Below are positions 4,602 to 6,150 of a stretch of DNA of 6,150 nt, in pieces. A program made the translations under genes and the position numbers. The first letter of the stretch is position 1. Each line of letters begins with the position of its first letter. The stretch is from Bacteroidota bacterium (GTDB lineage Bacteria; Bacteroidota; Bacteroidia; Chitinophagales; UBA2359), in assembly GCA_020631675.1 (NCBI GenBank), contig JAHDGT010000294.1:1-6150 (forward strand), in the 5' to 3' direction. The notes under the pieces are model-generated. The model saw only the letters and a list, made by a program, of their open reading frames with translations, was not told the origin of the DNA and made no database searches.

Positions 4602-6150
4602 CTATAAAATGAAGTAATAGTAATAGATCAATAAAGTAGACAAACTCCAAACAATGAGCGTCAGTCCACCACCCACTCTTAGGAAGTCCGTGAAGGTATA
4701 TTGTCCCGGACCATAGATCAAGGTATTGGTTTGGTAGCCTATAGGAGTCAAGAAGCTGGTACTTGCGGCGAACATGACCGTAACCAAGAAGGGTCTAGGG
4801 TCATCTACGCCTAGGTTATTGGCCAGTGTAATAGCCAAAGGTGCCAATAATACAGCAGTCGCATTATTACTCATGAAACTCGTCAACATAGTCGTCAAGC
4901 CGAATAACATAGCAATGATCAACAAAGGAGAGCTTGCTCCCGTAAGATGAAGTAATCCTTCAGCGATCAATGCAGTAGTTCCTGTCTGTTCAAAAGCAAT
5001 GCCTAAAGGTAAGATACCTGCCAATAGAAAGAATACCCGCCAGTCCATTTTTCTGTGAATGTAGCGCATAGATACACAGCCTGTCACTAATAAAAGCGCA
5101 CAGCCCAGTAGGGCAGCGGTCACTATCGGAAGTAATCGAGTCGCCGCAAGTATGACCACGCTTAATACAATGACGGAAGCCAAACGCATTTTCCCCGCTC
5201 GGATACTTTGTTTTTTCACTTTCTCCAGAATGATGAAGTCACGCGAATTATAGAATTGGTCTAAAGACTGCCTTCTTGCTTCCATCAATAGTACATCTCC
5301 GAACTGTATGTAGATATTTTCCAAGGAGGTGGTACGCAATGGAACACCACTACGTCTGATACCAAGAGGAACCGCTCTGAACAATAAGTGAAAATCCACA
5401 TCGCCTATTCGCTTGCCTACTAAGAAGCTATTTTGCCCAACAACGGCTTCAAATAAAACCGCATGTTCGGAGTTCAGGTCATCCCCATCAAATTCGACAT
5501 TCCGTCTTACTTTGATGTGTTCCATGTTTTTTAGATCCAGCAGATGGTCCACATGCGCCTTTACGATGAAAGAATCTCCTTTGTTGATGGATTCTATTTG
5601 GTTGGGTAGCCAGACGTTTCCCGACTCTCTTTCAATACCAATGAACCGTATATGTGGATGTTTCCAAAGGTCCGTATCCTGTAAGCGTTTACCGATCCAT
5701 GAGGAGCCGTCTTTCACGTCTATTTGCGTCAAAAACTGCTTCAGGTCATAATCTTCCACTAGGCTATCCGCACCATCTTGCTTGGGCAACAACCACTGCC
5801 CAATGGTCATGATGTAAATGATGAAAGCAATGAAAATAACTATGGCTAAAGGGGTGAAATCGAAGATTCCGAATGAGGAAGCTCCACCAGTATAGTCTTT
5901 GTAAAAAGAGGTGACAATGATATTGGTACTCGTACCGATCACTGTACTGATACCACCGATCATCGCAGCGAAAGATAGAGGCATGAGCAAACGAGCCGGA
6001 CTGATATTCGCACTTCTGGCAAGTCTCATGGTTATAGGCAGGAAAATAGCTACGATAGCGGTATTATTCATAAAGGCTGAACTCACACCAACTATAAGTA
6101 CCAAATAGAACAGAATTCGCCAATAACTGCTACCTGTCATACTCTCCAGC
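4602..6150 (-). CDS. SLC13-family permease with two TrkA-C (RCK) domains, N-terminus outside the window
   Basis: The reading frame stays open to the window edge (Leu-Glu-Ser before the ATG at 6140), so the true start lies outside; roughly 80-100 N-terminal residues are missing compared with the family. Numbering from that ATG, membrane segments fill about 8-118, then a cytosolic insert holds two TrkA-C domains: about 137-205 (WIGKRLQDTDLWKHP, then KGDSFIVKA) and about 225-298 (FLVGKRIGDVDF, then FGDVLLMEARR). Membrane segments resume at 318-510. Substrate and ion-binding loops appear as the expected inverted pair: FMNNTAIVAIFLP (23-35) with IGTSTN (68-73), and FMSNNATAVLLAP (422-434) with TPIGYQTNT (465-473). 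Relatives with this layout include YfbS-like and sulfate-type (SAC/SLT) transporters, so Na+-coupled uptake of an anion such as sulfate is plausible but the substrate cannot be read off. gldC lies 85 bases downstream. Confidence 0.9.
   Translation of the reverse strand, partial: LESMTGSSYWRILFYLVLIVGVSSAFMNNTAIVAIFLPITMRLARSANISPARLLMPLSFAAMIGGISTVIGTSTNIIVTSFYKDYTGGASSFGIFDFTPLAIVIFIAFIIYIMTIGQWLLPKQDGADSLVEDYDLKQFLTQIDVKDGSSWIGKRLQDTDLWKHPHIRFIGIERESGNVWLPNQIESINKGDSFIVKAHVDHLLDLKNMEHIKVRRNVEFDGDDLNSEHAVLFEAVVGQNSFLVGKRIGDVDFHLLFRAVPLGIRRSGVPLRTTSLENIYIQFGDVLLMEARRQSLDQFYNSRDFIILEKVKKQSIRAGKMRLASVIVLSVVILAATRLLPIVTAALLGCALLLVTGCVSMRYIHRKMDWRVFFLLAGILPLGIAFEQTGTTALIAEGLLHLTGASSPLLIIAMLFGLTTMLTSFMSNNATAVLLAPLAITLANNLGVDDPRPFLVTVMFAASTSFLTPIGYQTNTLIYGPGQYTFTDFLRVGGGLTLIVWSLSTLLIYYYYFIL

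Noticed and set aside
5413..5751. 112-codon plus-strand frame opposite the transporter
   Set aside because: It is Ser/Cys/Arg-rich shadow sequence over the TrkA-C domains, and the real gene's frame carries all the conserved motifs.

Overview
The window looks like chromosomal DNA from a gliding-type Bacteroidota bacterium (class not decided). The evidence is a recognisable gldC gene, the Bacteroidota lipoprotein pair DUF4856 plus imelysin, an HTTM (vitamin K carboxylase-like) membrane protein, a TTG...TAnnTTTG-type promoter and the near absence of Shine-Dalgarno sequences. All five genes are on the minus strand, so transcription runs from right to left.

Layout, in transcription order: (1) 6150-4602, an SLC13-family permease with two internal RCK/TrkA-C domains, cut at its N-terminus by the window edge. 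(2) 4516-4151, gldC, a cytoplasmic gliding-motility accessory protein, followed 2 bases later by a very strong bidirectional hairpin terminator. (3) 4150-3785, a 366-base control region holding the terminator, a stretch with nothing recognisable, a cluster of ATACCTA repeats, a Bacteroidota-type promoter and an AT-rich imperfect palindrome placed where transcription should begin. (4) 3784-188, an apparent three-gene operon: a DUF4856 lipoprotein, an imelysin-family lipoprotein and an HTTM-domain multispanning membrane protein whose start overlaps the imelysin stop. (5) 187-1, a non-coding end with a 14-bp perfect inverted repeat enclosing tandem 14-mers, probably a dispersed repeat or structured element.

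The three-gene cassette is the most interesting part. Imelysins are linked to bacterial iron uptake and DUF4856 has no assigned function. The HTTM protein retains the lysine motif that serves as the active-site base in vitamin K-dependent gamma-glutamyl carboxylase. Two envelope-anchored lipoproteins made together with a membrane enzyme of this family, behind a palindrome-controlled promoter, suggest a metal-responsive envelope system. Its chemistry is not known to me and the functional link is inference from gene order.

All family assignments come from reading the translated sequences against remembered family features; no search or structure prediction was run.
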